From JAJYLM01 sp964547905 (lineage in GTDB: Bacteria > JAMCPX01), in assembly GCA_964547905.1 (NCBI GenBank), contig CAZJPN010000062.1, forward strand, positions 1 through 14,608: a DNA stretch of 14,608 bases. Direction: 5' to 3'. Position numbers and translations under genes: made by a program. Under the pieces are notes generated by a model. It was given only the letters and a program-made list of their open reading frames with translations, had not been told where the DNA came from and made no database searches. Positions within the stretch are counted from its first letter, which is position 1, and each line of letters begins with the position of its first letter. Below are positions 6,306-14,504 of this stretch, one piece after another.

Positions 6306-8156
6306 ATGCCTCAGCCTTTATCAGATACAAAAAGCGATTTAAGGTATTATGTAGACCTTTTATTGCAACGCCGCCTCCTGATTGTACTTGTATTCTTTGT
6401 TACCTTGCTGATGATAATGATCGATTATGTAGTAACTCCTCCTACTTATACCGCAAAGGCAAAACTGCTTATAGAGCCGGAACGCTATACCAATATAAAT
6501 ACAGGCAGTCCGGAGCAGGAACCGCAAACTTTATACTTTCAAACTCAGGTTGAACTTATAAAGAGCGAGCCTGTTTTTTCCCTTGCTGTAAAAAGTTTAG
6601 GGATGCAAAAAGGGACACGCGATTTTCAAAACATGATTTCAAGACTTAAAAAAGACGCCTCTGTTGAGCGTATCCCGGAATCACGGATATTAACGATATC
6701 AGTAAAATCGCATAACCCATTGTTTGCAGCCAATGCAGCAAACGCAATGATAGACAGCTATATAAGATTTTTGAATGAACAAAAGAAAAAGCGCATAAGC
6801 AATATCACCATGTGGTTACAGGGAGAACTTACATCTCTTAAGAACAAGGTTGAAACATCGGAGATGGCGCTGATAAAATATGTAGAACAACAAGAGGCAA
6901 CAAGTAATACGGATTCTATGATGTTTCTTGGGGATCCATCGGATAATGCCGGAACAAAGGCTTTATCCGAGCTTGAAACGAAATACATAACACTCCAAAT
7001 AGAACTTACGAATATGCTGCAAAAATATAAAGACCAATACCCTCTTGTTGTTCAGCTTAAAAACGACATAAAGGCAATAAATATAAGAATAAATATGATG
7101 AAACAGGCAATGCTTGAAGTGAACAAAAAACGAATCAAGTATATTATGTTGAGCAGGGATGCGGCGCTGAGCAAGGATCTTTACGGCATGCTGACAAAGG
7201 AGTTGAAGGAAGTCAATATTTTCGGTGAAATCGGTTACCCGACAGCCACAATCATAGAACATGCAAGTGAGCCTACCGGAAGATCGGATCGGGGAATCGT
7301 ATTCTGGCTTTTATTCGGCATATTCATATCTATAGTAACCGGTATTGCCGCTGCATTTGTTGCGGATCAGATAGACAGCAGTATAAAGGGTGAATCGGAC
7401 ATAGAGAGATTTGTAAAATATCCGATTATCGGGGCATTGCCTTATCTCGAAGAGCTTAAAGGAAAAGAGCCACACAGGCTTTTAGGTATACTGAATAGTG
7501 CCACGTCCCAGGTTTATGTAGAAATGCTGAGGCTTCTGAGAACAAATCTAAAGTATTCTTTCATAGCAAAGGCCGGCAAGGTATTGCTCGTTACCTCAAC
7601 GGGTGAAAATGAAGGGAAAACTACTTTATCGGCAAGCCTTGCATACATCCTTTCCATTACAGGGGCAAAGGTTTTGCTTATGGATGCAGACGTAAAGAAA
7701 CCCAATATACACAAAATTTTCAAGAGCGAACAGACACCAGGCTATACAGAACTCCTAATAGACGAAAAACTTGATATCGTAAATGCAATGAAAGACAGCG
7801 GCTACAGTAATCTTTACTACCTTACGGCAGGCAGACAGCCTCCGGACTTTGCGGAGTTGCTTGATTCGCCGAGATCAAAGGGATTGATAGAGGTATTAAA
7901 GAGCAGATTCGACTATATAATAATAGATTCGCCCCCAGTCGGTATAATTTCAGACGCAGCGATACTATCGTCTCTTGTAGATGGTATAGTATTTGTTGTG
8001 AAGGCCAACGGGTATCCAAGAGAACACGTTTTAAGGAGTATTAAATCTCTCAGCTCGATTAATGCAAAAATAACAGGCATTGTTCTTACACACCTTGATA
8101 AAGGCAAGGGCTATTATTACAGGGATTACTACAGCAAAGGCTATTATCACGAATAG
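6306..8156 (+). CDS. Wzz-type polysaccharide co-polymerase fused to bacterial tyrosine autokinase (Wzc-like)
   Basis: This 616-aa inner-membrane protein controls polysaccharide chain length and assembly through cycles of tyrosine autophosphorylation. The Wzz domain starts at about residue 10 with a membrane segment (24-45). A periplasmic coiled-coil region (about 155-300) runs into a GNVR-like stretch (LYGMLTKELKEVN to IEHASEPTG), and a second membrane segment lies at 331-353. The cytoplasmic BY-kinase has Walker A STGENEGKTT (431-440, K438), Walker A' LLMDADVKKP (457-466) and Walker B YIIIDSPP (537-544, D541). The C-terminus carries the substrate tyrosine cluster: Y603, Y604, Y605, Y608, Y609, Y613 and Y614. 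The Walker A lacks the proline common in this family. The ATG is one base after the OPX stop; GGAAAG lies 11 bases upstream. Membrane and kinase parts are on one chain, as in proteobacteria, not split as in Firmicutes CapA/CapB. Confidence 0.95.
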   Translation: MPQPLSDTKSDLRYYVDLLLQRRLLIVLVFFVTLLMIMIDYVVTPPTYTAKAKLLIEPERYTNINTGSPEQEPQTLYFQTQVELIKSEPVFSLAVKSLGMQKGTRDFQNMISRLKKDASVERIPESRILTISVKSHNPLFAANAANAMIDSYIRFLNEQKKKRISNITMWLQGELTSLKNKVETSEMALIKYVEQQEATSNTDSMMFLGDPSDNAGTKALSELETKYITLQIELTNMLQKYKDQYPLVVQLKNDIKAINIRINMMKQAMLEVNKKRIKYIMLSRDAALSKDLYGMLTKELKEVNIFGEIGYPTATIIEHASEPTGRSDRGIVFWLLFGIFISIVTGIAAAFVADQIDSSIKGESDIERFVKYPIIGALPYLEELKGKEPHRLLGILNSATSQVYVEMLRLLRTNLKYSFIAKAGKVLLVTSTGENEGKTTLSASLAYILSITGAKVLLMDADVKKPNIHKIFKSEQTPGYTELLIDEKLDIVNAMKDSGYSNLYYLTAGRQPPDFAELLDSPRSKGLIEVLKSRFDYIIIDSPPVGIISDAAILSSLVDGIVFVVKANGYPREHVLRSIKSLSSINAKITGIVLTHLDKGKGYYYRDYYSKGYYHE

Positions 8157-8198
8157 TAAGATAGGTAAGCCTGCTAAGAGCTAATAAAATATCTTGCC

Positions 8199-8227
8199 TT
8201 GACAATTTTTAGGCTATAGCATATTAC
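8199..8227 (+). promoter_or_regulatory. Probable promoter for the GAF/receiver gene pair
   Basis: A perfect -35 TTGACA (8199-8204) is followed after 17 bases by TATTAC (8222-8227), a four-of-six -10. The context CTTGACAAT is shared with the export operon promoter at 1542. It lies in the 94-base gap after the BY-kinase gene. No terminator is visible in that gap, so read-through from the operon is also possible. Confidence 0.45.
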
Positions 8228-8250
8228 TTTATAAAATCAGAGGTATAACA

Positions 8251-9087
8251 ATGGAAAAAAAGGAAGAAAAAGACAGAAACATCTTCGAAAGAGCGGAAGA
8301 GTTCCTACAGGTTTTTAAAAAAGGTGCTGAGTTTACACAGGAGCTTTTAAAAACAAACGAACAGTTGAGGTACAGAATACTGCAGCTTGAAGAAGAGCGC
8401 AGATCCTTAAAGACAAACCCTGTACTTCCTGACAAGCAGTATGAAGACCTTTCGAAACAGATCGAAGCATTAAAAGTTGAACGGGAAGAGATAAATAAAA
8501 GGATCAATGAGATTGAGAACGAAAACAAGGATTTTGCTATAAGATACGTTGAGGTAGAAGAAGAGAACAACAACCTCGCAAACCTTTATATAGCAAGCTA
8601 TCAATTGCACTCAACTCTCGATTTTAAAGAGGTATTACAGATTATCCTCGAGATTATAATAAATTTAATCGGTGCAGAAGAATTCGGTATTTTCCTGCTT
8701 GATGAAAAAACACACGAATTAAAGATAATGGCATCCGAAGGCATTGATGAAACACAGGTGCCATCCGTAAATATGGGGGTAGGAACAATTGGGAGGGTAG
8801 CAAAGAACGGAGAACCTTATTTTATGGAGGACATGTCCGATCTATCCAGGGTTGATTGGTTGAATCCAATGGTTGCGATACCTCTTAAGATAAAGGAGCA
8901 TGTCATAGGCGCGATTGTTATCTATAAGCTTTTACAGCAGAAAAAGAACTTCACACCTCTTGATCACGAACTCTTTACACTGCTTGCGGGCCATGCTGCA
9001 ACAGCCATATTCAGTTCAAAACTTTACTCGGAATCTGAAAGAAAATTATCAACGATACAGGGTTTTATAGACCTGCTTACCAAGTAG
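8251..9087 (+). CDS. Coiled-coil plus GAF domain signalling protein
   Basis: This 278-aa protein has no signal peptide or membrane segment, so it is cytoplasmic. Residues 1 to about 112 are charged and heptad-like (LRYRILQLEEERRSL, then IEALKVEREEINKRINEIE), a long coiled coil likely to dimerise. Residues about 120-262 form a GAF domain: LHSTLDFKEVLQIILEII opens it, followed by FGIFLLDEKTHELKIMASEG, VGTIGRVAKNGEPYF and VAIPLKIKEHVIGAIVIY, and an exit helix LAGHAATAIFSSKLYSESE. There is no kinase, cyclase or other output domain, so it presumably works through a partner; the response regulator starting 15 bases downstream is the obvious candidate. The GAF ligand cannot be told. The start is ATG at 8251 with Shine-Dalgarno AGAGG at 8239-8243. 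Confidence 0.9.
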   Translation: MEKKEEKDRNIFERAEEFLQVFKKGAEFTQELLKTNEQLRYRILQLEEERRSLKTNPVLPDKQYEDLSKQIEALKVEREEINKRINEIENENKDFAIRYVEVEEENNNLANLYIASYQLHSTLDFKEVLQIILEIIINLIGAEEFGIFLLDEKTHELKIMASEGIDETQVPSVNMGVGTIGRVAKNGEPYFMEDMSDLSRVDWLNPMVAIPLKIKEHVIGAIVIYKLLQQKKNFTPLDHELFTLLAGHAATAIFSSKLYSESERKLSTIQGFIDLLTK

Positions 9088-9102
9088 ATAGGAAAAATTT
9101 TT

Positions 9103-9480
9103 ATGGAAGAATACAAACTTTTGATTGTAGAAGATTCACCCACCATGAGACAGCTCATAGCCTTTTCTTTAAAAAGGCTTAAAAATATTAAGATTGTAGA
9201 GGCAAGTGATGGAGTAGACGGTCTAAAAAAACTATCTCAAGATGCTTTCAACTTGATTATTACAGATATAAACATGCCTGTAATGGACGGTTTAAAGCTT
9301 GTAAGTCTTATACGAAAAGATGCGGTTTATAAAAGCGTTCCGATATTCATCATAACAACAGAGGGTGGGCAGGAAGATAGAGAAAGAGCAATGGCATTAG
9401 GCGCAAATGCCTATATAACAAAACCCATATCGGGACCACAGGTCCTTGAAATGGTAAAAAACTATCTGAACATAAAATAG
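9103..9480 (+). CDS. Single-domain CheY-like response regulator
   Basis: This 125-aa protein is one receiver domain with no output domain. The canonical residues are present: acidic pair E10/D11 (LLIVEDSPTMRQ), phospho-acceptor D55 (LIITDINMP), T85/T86 and switch lysine K107 (AYITKPI). It should therefore be phosphorylated by a histidine kinase not in this window and act by protein-protein contact, as CheY does on the flagellar motor or related proteins do on type IV pili or polysaccharide systems. ATG at 9103 has AGGAAA at 9090-9095. It follows the GAF gene by 15 bases, so the two form an operon. It converges on the XerD gene with one base between stop codons. The receiver call is secure; its target is unknown. 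Confidence 0.95.
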   Translation: MEEYKLLIVEDSPTMRQLIAFSLKRLKNIKIVEASDGVDGLKKLSQDAFNLIITDINMPVMDGLKLVSLIRKDAVYKSVPIFIITTEGGQEDRERAMALGANAYITKPISGPQVLEMVKNYLNIK

Positions 9481-9481
9481 G

Positions 9482-10381
9482 TTAGGTTCTTGGGTGGTAT
9501 TTGTCATAAATCTTTTTTAGCATTTCCGTATTTATATGCGTGTAGATCTGGGTTGTTGATATATCAGAATGCCCAAGCATGAGCTGAACGGATCTTAGAT
9601 CCGCGCCGTGTTCAAGCAAATGTGTGGCAAAGGAATGTCTTAAGGTATGGGGTGTAACATGCTTTTTTATGTTTGTCTGCTTGAGGTATGTTTTCAAGAG
9701 CTTCCAGAAGCCCTGCCTTGTAAAGCAATCGCCCTGTTGAGTTAAAAACAGACAATCGGTTGTGTGTCTTAAAAAGGCTGGTCTGCTTTCCTCGAGATAT
9801 TGTGCAACCGCCTCTTTTGCGGCGTCCCCTATCGGGACGATCCTCTCTTTGCTGCCCTTGCCTTTCACCTTTATATATCCGACTGTCATTTCGATGGAAT
9901 TCAGTGTCATTCCTACAAGCTCGGATACGCGCAGTCCTGTTGCATACATAACTTCAAGCATTGCCTTGTCCCTTATCTGCCGTTTCCTATCCCGTATCAT
10001 TGACGGGCTATTCAGAAGGAATTCGACCTCTGATTCATTCATCACCTGCGGAAGTCTTCTGTTTCTTTTGGGAAGTTCGAGTATATGAACAGGGTCTTTT
10101 TTAAGAATACCTTCTTTGAGCATGAATCTGAAAAAATTCCGTATGGTAACCTGATACCGCACAACAGAAGATGAGGACAGATGATTATCGGCTTTTAGTG
10201 ATTTAAGAAAACCCAGGATCCTGTCCGTTGTTATATCGGAGACATCCATTGTATCGTATTTATTCAAAAAATCCGAGAATATCTTTAAATCTGTACTGTA
10301 TGACGAAATGGTGTTTCTGGACAATCCCTTTTCGGATGCTATATAATTTATGAAATTGTCAATAGCGTTATTAATATCCAT
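9482..10381 (-). CDS. xerD: XerD-type site-specific tyrosine recombinase
   Basis: This 299-aa protein is a tyrosine recombinase of XerC/XerD size, which resolves chromosome dimers at dif with a partner. Residues about 1-95 form the SAM-like core-binding domain (IASEKGLSRNTISSYSTDL). The catalytic domain has the full set: R151 (ATGLRVSEL), K175 (VKGKGSKER), H245 and R248 (PHTLRHSFATHLL), H271 (MLGHSDISTTQIYTHI) and nucleophile Y280. XerD fits better than XerC by overall appearance, but the two are hard to separate by eye. The ATG at 10381 is 7 bases after the glnD stop and has no recognisable Shine-Dalgarno, so translation is probably coupled to glnD. It is the last gene of the minus-strand operon. 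No dif-like site is evident next to it, and the housekeeping context argues against a mobile integrase. Confidence 0.93.
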   Translation of the reverse strand: MDINNAIDNFINYIASEKGLSRNTISSYSTDLKIFSDFLNKYDTMDVSDITTDRILGFLKSLKADNHLSSSSVVRYQVTIRNFFRFMLKEGILKKDPVHILELPKRNRRLPQVMNESEVEFLLNSPSMIRDRKRQIRDKAMLEVMYATGLRVSELVGMTLNSIEMTVGYIKVKGKGSKERIVPIGDAAKEAVAQYLEESRPAFLRHTTDCLFLTQQGDCFTRQGFWKLLKTYLKQTNIKKHVTPHTLRHSFATHLLEHGADLRSVQLMLGHSDISTTQIYTHINTEMLKKIYDKYHPRT

Positions 10382-10388
10382 CTATAGG

Positions 10389-13055
10389 CTAATCGTTATT
10401 TTCTTTATCAATAATAGATTTCAATTCCGAAACCAGTATATCCGTGTCCTGGGCATTCGTGATCTTGCCGCCGCCAATTTTTTCAACATAGAAGATATCG
10501 GCTACCTGATCCACCCTCGTCGTAATCTTGGCAATCACTATATTCAGATCCAACTTCGATATGGTACGGGTTATATCGTACAGAAGCCTTTGCCTATCCT
10601 GGGTATATATTTCGATGAGGGTATATATATCAGACACATCGTCATTTACGATTATTTCCGTCGGCTGTTTGTTTATGATCTTATCTTTCAGTATGGACGG
10701 TTTAAGCCGTGCCAATAATAGAGACTCGACGGTAATTTTTTCTAACAGACATTCTCTTAGGTCTTTTATGAATCTCTGAAGTTTGTATTCGGGATATGGG
10801 TGGAGTTTATCTATATCTTCAACCCTGAAAACGTCTATTACTATTCCATCCTTTCTCACGGAGATATTCGCATCCATTATATTCGCACCTGTGGCTGAAA
10901 GTACACCTGCTATTATTGAGAAAATACCCGGTCTGTCTGTCATGCAAACGCTGATCTTCGTGTAACCGTGCTGCGGATTGACGGTTCCCGCTACGGCCAG
11001 AACGCCGTCGGTCTTAAATTGGTTCATAAGATCGAAGTGTTCTCTTATCTCCTGAGGTGAATAGGTTGTGAAGTATCTCGACTTGAACCCGTCGAGGAAC
11101 TCGTCTATAATACTGTTGTCGGCAATACCCTTCAAGTCTGTTTTCACCTGTTCTTTTGCGATATGATATTTCTCAGTCGTAAGCCTTGCCATATCAAGTC
11201 CCTGTTCAAGCGCCTCTTCGGACCTTTTATAGAGTTCGTTTATGAGTGCCCCCTTCCACTCTGTCCAGACATTCGATGATACCGCACGAAGGTCTGCAAC
11301 AGTAAGTAGGTACAGCATCTTAAGATTTTCCCGCCTTTTTACAAGCTTGGAAAATTCATATATCAATTTTTCTTCGTTTATATCCCTTCGCTGTGCCGTA
11401 TCGGAAAGAATAAGGTGGTTTCTGACAAGAAAGGATATAAGCTCGGCATCTGTTTCAGAAATGCCGAGCCTGAGTGCGATATTATAGACTATTTCACTGC
11501 CCTTTCTTGCATGATCTTTGCCGTGTCCTTTTCCGATATCGTGCAGAAATGCCGCAAGGAAAAGGATGGGTTTATTTTTTACTTGATCGTAAAGAGACTT
11601 TAAGAACTTATCGTTATTCCCGTCCCTTATCTTCTCGATCTCTTCCACAGTCTTTATCGAATGTATGCCTACAGTATAAATGTGGTACATATCGTACTGT
11701 ATCCTGTTGGATATTGCTTTAAATTCGCTTATCACGATGCTGAGTATGCCATAATCGTTCATCAAAAATAAAATCTTGCTTAAATCTTTTTTCTCAAAAA
11801 TAGAAAGAAACGCAGGGAATAACCTGCTTATTTGCCCTTCTTCTTGGAGTCTAAAAAATTCTTTTTTTATGATATTTTTAAGTGCAATCGCAGGTTTTAC
11901 ATTATGCTCCACCAGTATTTGAAATGTATGTATTAATTCCTCAGGTTTCCGCGAGTAGATATCCGGACAATCTTCCTTGAGTTTCAACTGTTTATGATTT
12001 ATCATATAATATTCGTCTATGTATTCTTTTTTTTCCGTGCTCCCGGGAAGGATATACCTCTCTTTGAGGTATCGTATATAATCATCCGTGAGCTCTGCTA
12101 TCCGGTGCGTTGTCTCATAAAAATTGCTTAAAAACTTTTCTACACCCAAGACATCTTCTTCGTTCTCATAGCCTGAGAATGTCGAGAGATGTTTTTGTAC
12201 CTCAAGTGTCAGCCGGTCATTCTTGCTGCTGCTTAAAAAATGCATCTCGTTCCTGAGCCTCATAAGTATATTATAGTTTTTCATAAATTGATCATACGTG
12301 TCGAAATCAAAAAAAGGTGATTTTTTGAATTCGGTAATGTCTGAAATATCCGTAAAAAGTCTTGTGAGCCAGAGCATGGTATGTACGTCCCGCAGTCCTC
12401 CGGGTCCTTCCTTTATATTCGGCTCCAGTGTGTAAACCGGTGTTGAATATTTTGCACGCCGTGCGTAAAGCTCTTGTTCCCTTTCCTGAAAAAAGTTCTG
12501 TGATGAACCACGTACCAGACCGCAAAGTCTTGTATGAAGGGAATCGAACAGACTGAAGTTCCCGGCGATGAATCTCTGATCCATTAACGAGGTAAGGAAG
12601 GTATAATCGTTTTTTGCATCTTCTATACATTCGTCTACGGTTCTGGAACTATGGCCTATCTCGAGTTTCGTATCCCATAACGGATAGAGCATACTGTTTT
12701 GAAAACCTTCCGAAAGCGTATCTTTGTAGAGGAAAAGGAGATCGATATCGGAATAAGCATTTAATTCAGCCCTGCCATACCCGCCTATGGCAACCAGAGT
12801 AGATGCATTATCATGATTGCTGTCTGACAGCGCATAGAGTCTTTCCATAAGTAAATCGATATAATCGCTCAGTATAACCGCAAAATCATAACCTCCAAGG
12901 CCTGACTTATGGAACTCATTCAGGATAGATCGCAGTGTTATGATGTAATTCTTTACAACTATATTTTTATTGGTATTAGTTATGCTCTTTAACAGTGGAT
13001 GAAGTTCGATGTTTAATTTCGCGTTTGTTTTATTTATCATATTATCAGTATGCAC
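10389..13055 (-). CDS. glnD: Bifunctional [protein-PII] uridylyltransferase / uridylyl-removing enzyme
   Basis: GlnD senses glutamine and adds or removes UMP on the PII protein, setting nitrogen assimilation. The 888-aa length is typical. The nucleotidyltransferase domain (about 85-230) shows GGYGRAELNAYSDID, with metal ligands D103 and D105, and later EGPGGLRDVHTMLW. The HD hydrolase domain (about 455-580) shows FLHDIGKGHGKDHARKG, with H505 and D506. Two ACT domains follow, at about 699-765 (TDRPGIFSIIAGVLS) and 811-880 (TQDRQRLLYDITRTI); the second has RQR where RPG is more usual. The start is GTG at 13055, inside the upstream gene's end (11-base overlap), with ATG at 13040 as an alternative; neither has an ideally spaced Shine-Dalgarno. 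It sits between a sugar phosphotransferase gene and xerD, the former pairing being unusual. Confidence 0.96.
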   Translation of the reverse strand: MHTDNMINKTNAKLNIELHPLLKSITNTNKNIVVKNYIITLRSILNEFHKSGLGGYDFAVILSDYIDLLMERLYALSDSNHDNASTLVAIGGYGRAELNAYSDIDLLFLYKDTLSEGFQNSMLYPLWDTKLEIGHSSRTVDECIEDAKNDYTFLTSLMDQRFIAGNFSLFDSLHTRLCGLVRGSSQNFFQEREQELYARRAKYSTPVYTLEPNIKEGPGGLRDVHTMLWLTRLFTDISDITEFKKSPFFDFDTYDQFMKNYNILMRLRNEMHFLSSSKNDRLTLEVQKHLSTFSGYENEEDVLGVEKFLSNFYETTHRIAELTDDYIRYLKERYILPGSTEKKEYIDEYYMINHKQLKLKEDCPDIYSRKPEELIHTFQILVEHNVKPAIALKNIIKKEFFRLQEEGQISRLFPAFLSIFEKKDLSKILFLMNDYGILSIVISEFKAISNRIQYDMYHIYTVGIHSIKTVEEIEKIRDGNNDKFLKSLYDQVKNKPILFLAAFLHDIGKGHGKDHARKGSEIVYNIALRLGISETDAELISFLVRNHLILSDTAQRRDINEEKLIYEFSKLVKRRENLKMLYLLTVADLRAVSSNVWTEWKGALINELYKRSEEALEQGLDMARLTTEKYHIAKEQVKTDLKGIADNSIIDEFLDGFKSRYFTTYSPQEIREHFDLMNQFKTDGVLAVAGTVNPQHGYTKISVCMTDRPGIFSIIAGVLSATGANIMDANISVRKDGIVIDVFRVEDIDKLHPYPEYKLQRFIKDLRECLLEKITVESLLLARLKPSILKDKIINKQPTEIIVNDDVSDIYTLIEIYTQDRQRLLYDITRTISKLDLNIVIAKITTRVDQVADIFYVEKIGGGKITNAQDTDILVSELKSIIDKENND

Positions 13056-14430
13056 CCTTTCTCGAGAGAATGGCGGGGATGGTTTTAAGAATGATTATTA
13101 TGTCCAGCAAAAAGGATCTATTCTTGATATAATAGAAATCATATTCGAGGTTTTCTTGCAGGGGGATGTCCTTTCTGCCCAGTATCTGCCACAGACCGGT
13201 TATCCCCGGTTTAACCGTGAGTCTTTTCTTTTGCCACTCTTCATAGTTTTTTACGATAAACGGCATCTCAGGCCTTGGCCCTACGATACTCATATCGCCT
13301 TTCAGCACATTCAGGAGGTTCGGCAGCTCATCAAGGCTTGTTTGCCTTAAAAACCTACCGACTCTGGTTATGCGCGTATCATCCGGTTTACCGGGTGAAT
13401 AAGCATACGGGTCTGTCGTGGTATGCATTGTTCTGAATTTGTAAATTTTGAATGGTTTGCCATTGAATCCGATCCTTTCATGAACAAAAAATATACCGCC
13501 TCTTGAGTCCAGCAGGATCAGTATCGGTATGATGATCCACAACGGGATAAGCAAAATGATAAGAATAACCGCAATAATTATATCCATCAATCTTTTCAAA
13601 AAAGCGTATGCCGGGTTTTCTTTTTCTTCTTTCAGATCGAACACCGGGAAATCCTCTATAAACTCTATATCCGCATTATGGGCAATAACACCGAAAAGAT
13701 CCGAGGCTATTCTGAAACCTACCGGCATGCCCTCGCACTTCATGATCAACTCCATGATACGGCTGTGGGATAGAGAGGGTATTGCTATAAAAACCTCCTC
13801 AATCCCATAACGCTCGACGATCTCGCGTATATTGTCGAGTTTATCGAGGATCGGCCTCTTTGATATGTTGATCTTTAATTTGTCCGGGTCATCGTCCAGA
13901 AATCCGACAACATCGTACCCCTTTTCGGGATGGTCCGAAATCCTCTGTAACGCACGTATGCCCGTTGTGCCGGCCCCGACAATGATACACCGTATAGAGC
14001 CGTATCCCGATTTTCTCAACCTGTTTGGAATGCTGAAAAGGATTGCCCGGGAAATACCCGTCAATATGAACGTCAAGCCTATAAAGATAAGCAGTACGGA
14101 TCTTGCAAAGTCATACTCTTTAAATAAGAAAGAAACCGACATAACGACAAGGGCTGCAAGTACGACACCGCGAACGATAGCCTGGATTTCCTCAAGATTC
14201 TTCTTGAGCTTGCCCGGTTTATACGTGCCGAATACGCTGTTTGTGGCAACCCATAGAACAAGCATAATAGGGTATGATTCAAGGTATATATGGAAAGGGT
14301 TTATTGTGTAACCGAAGAGCGGTGTTGCCAGCCAACGTATAAAGTACGCAGCAAACCATGAAGCTGATATAACTACAGCATCATTTGTAAGGATGACTAT
14401 GTGCCATTTTCTTAAAAGCCAGTTCTTCAT
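13045..14430 (-). CDS. Undecaprenyl-phosphate sugar phosphotransferase (WbaP/WcaJ-type polyprenyl glycosylphosphotransferase)
   Basis: This 461-aa inner-membrane enzyme transfers a sugar-1-phosphate from a nucleotide sugar to undecaprenyl phosphate, the first committed step of exopolysaccharide or O-antigen synthesis. Four N-terminal membrane segments lie at about 11-34, 51-68, 86-104 and 110-132. A Rossmann-like CoA_binding_3 domain follows (CIIVGAGTTGIRALQ, residues 148-162). The C-terminal catalytic bacterial sugar transferase domain begins with a re-entrant helix (280-308) and shows KIYKFRTMHT, the Asp-Glu dyad in TSLDELPNLL (D367, E368), SIVGPRPEMP and VKPGITGLWQI. The ATG is at 14430. 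The gene overlaps glnD by 11 bases and leads the glnD-xerD operon. The sugar (glucose, galactose or another) cannot be told. It is the only sugar-transfer enzyme in the window and plausibly primes the polymer exported by the plus-strand operon. Confidence 0.95.
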   Translation of the reverse strand: MKNWLLRKWHIVILTNDAVVISASWFAAYFIRWLATPLFGYTINPFHIYLESYPIMLVLWVATNSVFGTYKPGKLKKNLEEIQAIVRGVVLAALVVMSVSFLFKEYDFARSVLLIFIGLTFILTGISRAILFSIPNRLRKSGYGSIRCIIVGAGTTGIRALQRISDHPEKGYDVVGFLDDDPDKLKINISKRPILDKLDNIREIVERYGIEEVFIAIPSLSHSRIMELIMKCEGMPVGFRIASDLFGVIAHNADIEFIEDFPVFDLKEEKENPAYAFLKRLMDIIIAVILIILLIPLWIIIPILILLDSRGGIFFVHERIGFNGKPFKIYKFRTMHTTTDPYAYSPGKPDDTRITRVGRFLRQTSLDELPNLLNVLKGDMSIVGPRPEMPFIVKNYEEWQKKRLTVKPGITGLWQILGRKDIPLQENLEYDFYYIKNRSFLLDIIIILKTIPAILSRKGAY

Positions 14431-14450
14431 CTGTATATTTTAATCCACAT

Positions 14451-14479
14451 TATATAGCCCATTATAGCGTATTAAACAA
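14451..14479 (-). promoter_or_regulatory. Probable promoter of the sugar transferase-glnD-xerD operon
   Basis: On the minus strand TTGTTT (complement of 14474-14479) is separated by 17 bases from TATATA (complement of 14451-14456). Two perfect TATAAT hexamers also occur on this strand, at complements of 14461-14466 and 14449-14454, so the exact -10 is uncertain. The leader to the ATG at 14430 is short. Confidence 0.4.
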
Positions 14480-14484
14480 GGACA

Positions 14485-14504
14485 TGAGACCAACGTGAGA
14501 CCAA
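14485..14504 (-). repeat. Two tandem 9-bp direct repeats at 11-bp period, possible operator
   Basis: TTGGTCTCA occurs twice on the minus strand (complements of 14496-14504 and 14485-14493), separated by two bases. The second copy ends 5 bases before the proposed -35 box of the sugar transferase operon. Direct repeats one helical turn apart beside a -35 box are typical of activator sites. The repeats are directly seen; the operator role is inferred. Confidence 0.4.

Noticed and set aside
8157..8198. Inverted repeat AAGATA/TATCTT (8158-8163, 8190-8195) as a terminator after the BY-kinase gene
   Set aside because: The arms are short and A/T-rich, the loop is long and no T-run follows.
9762..12802. 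Several plus-strand open frames opposite xerD and glnD (for example 9762-10088, 10350-10718, 12614-12802)
   Set aside because: They overlap well-supported genes and have low-complexity, domain-free translations typical of shadow frames.
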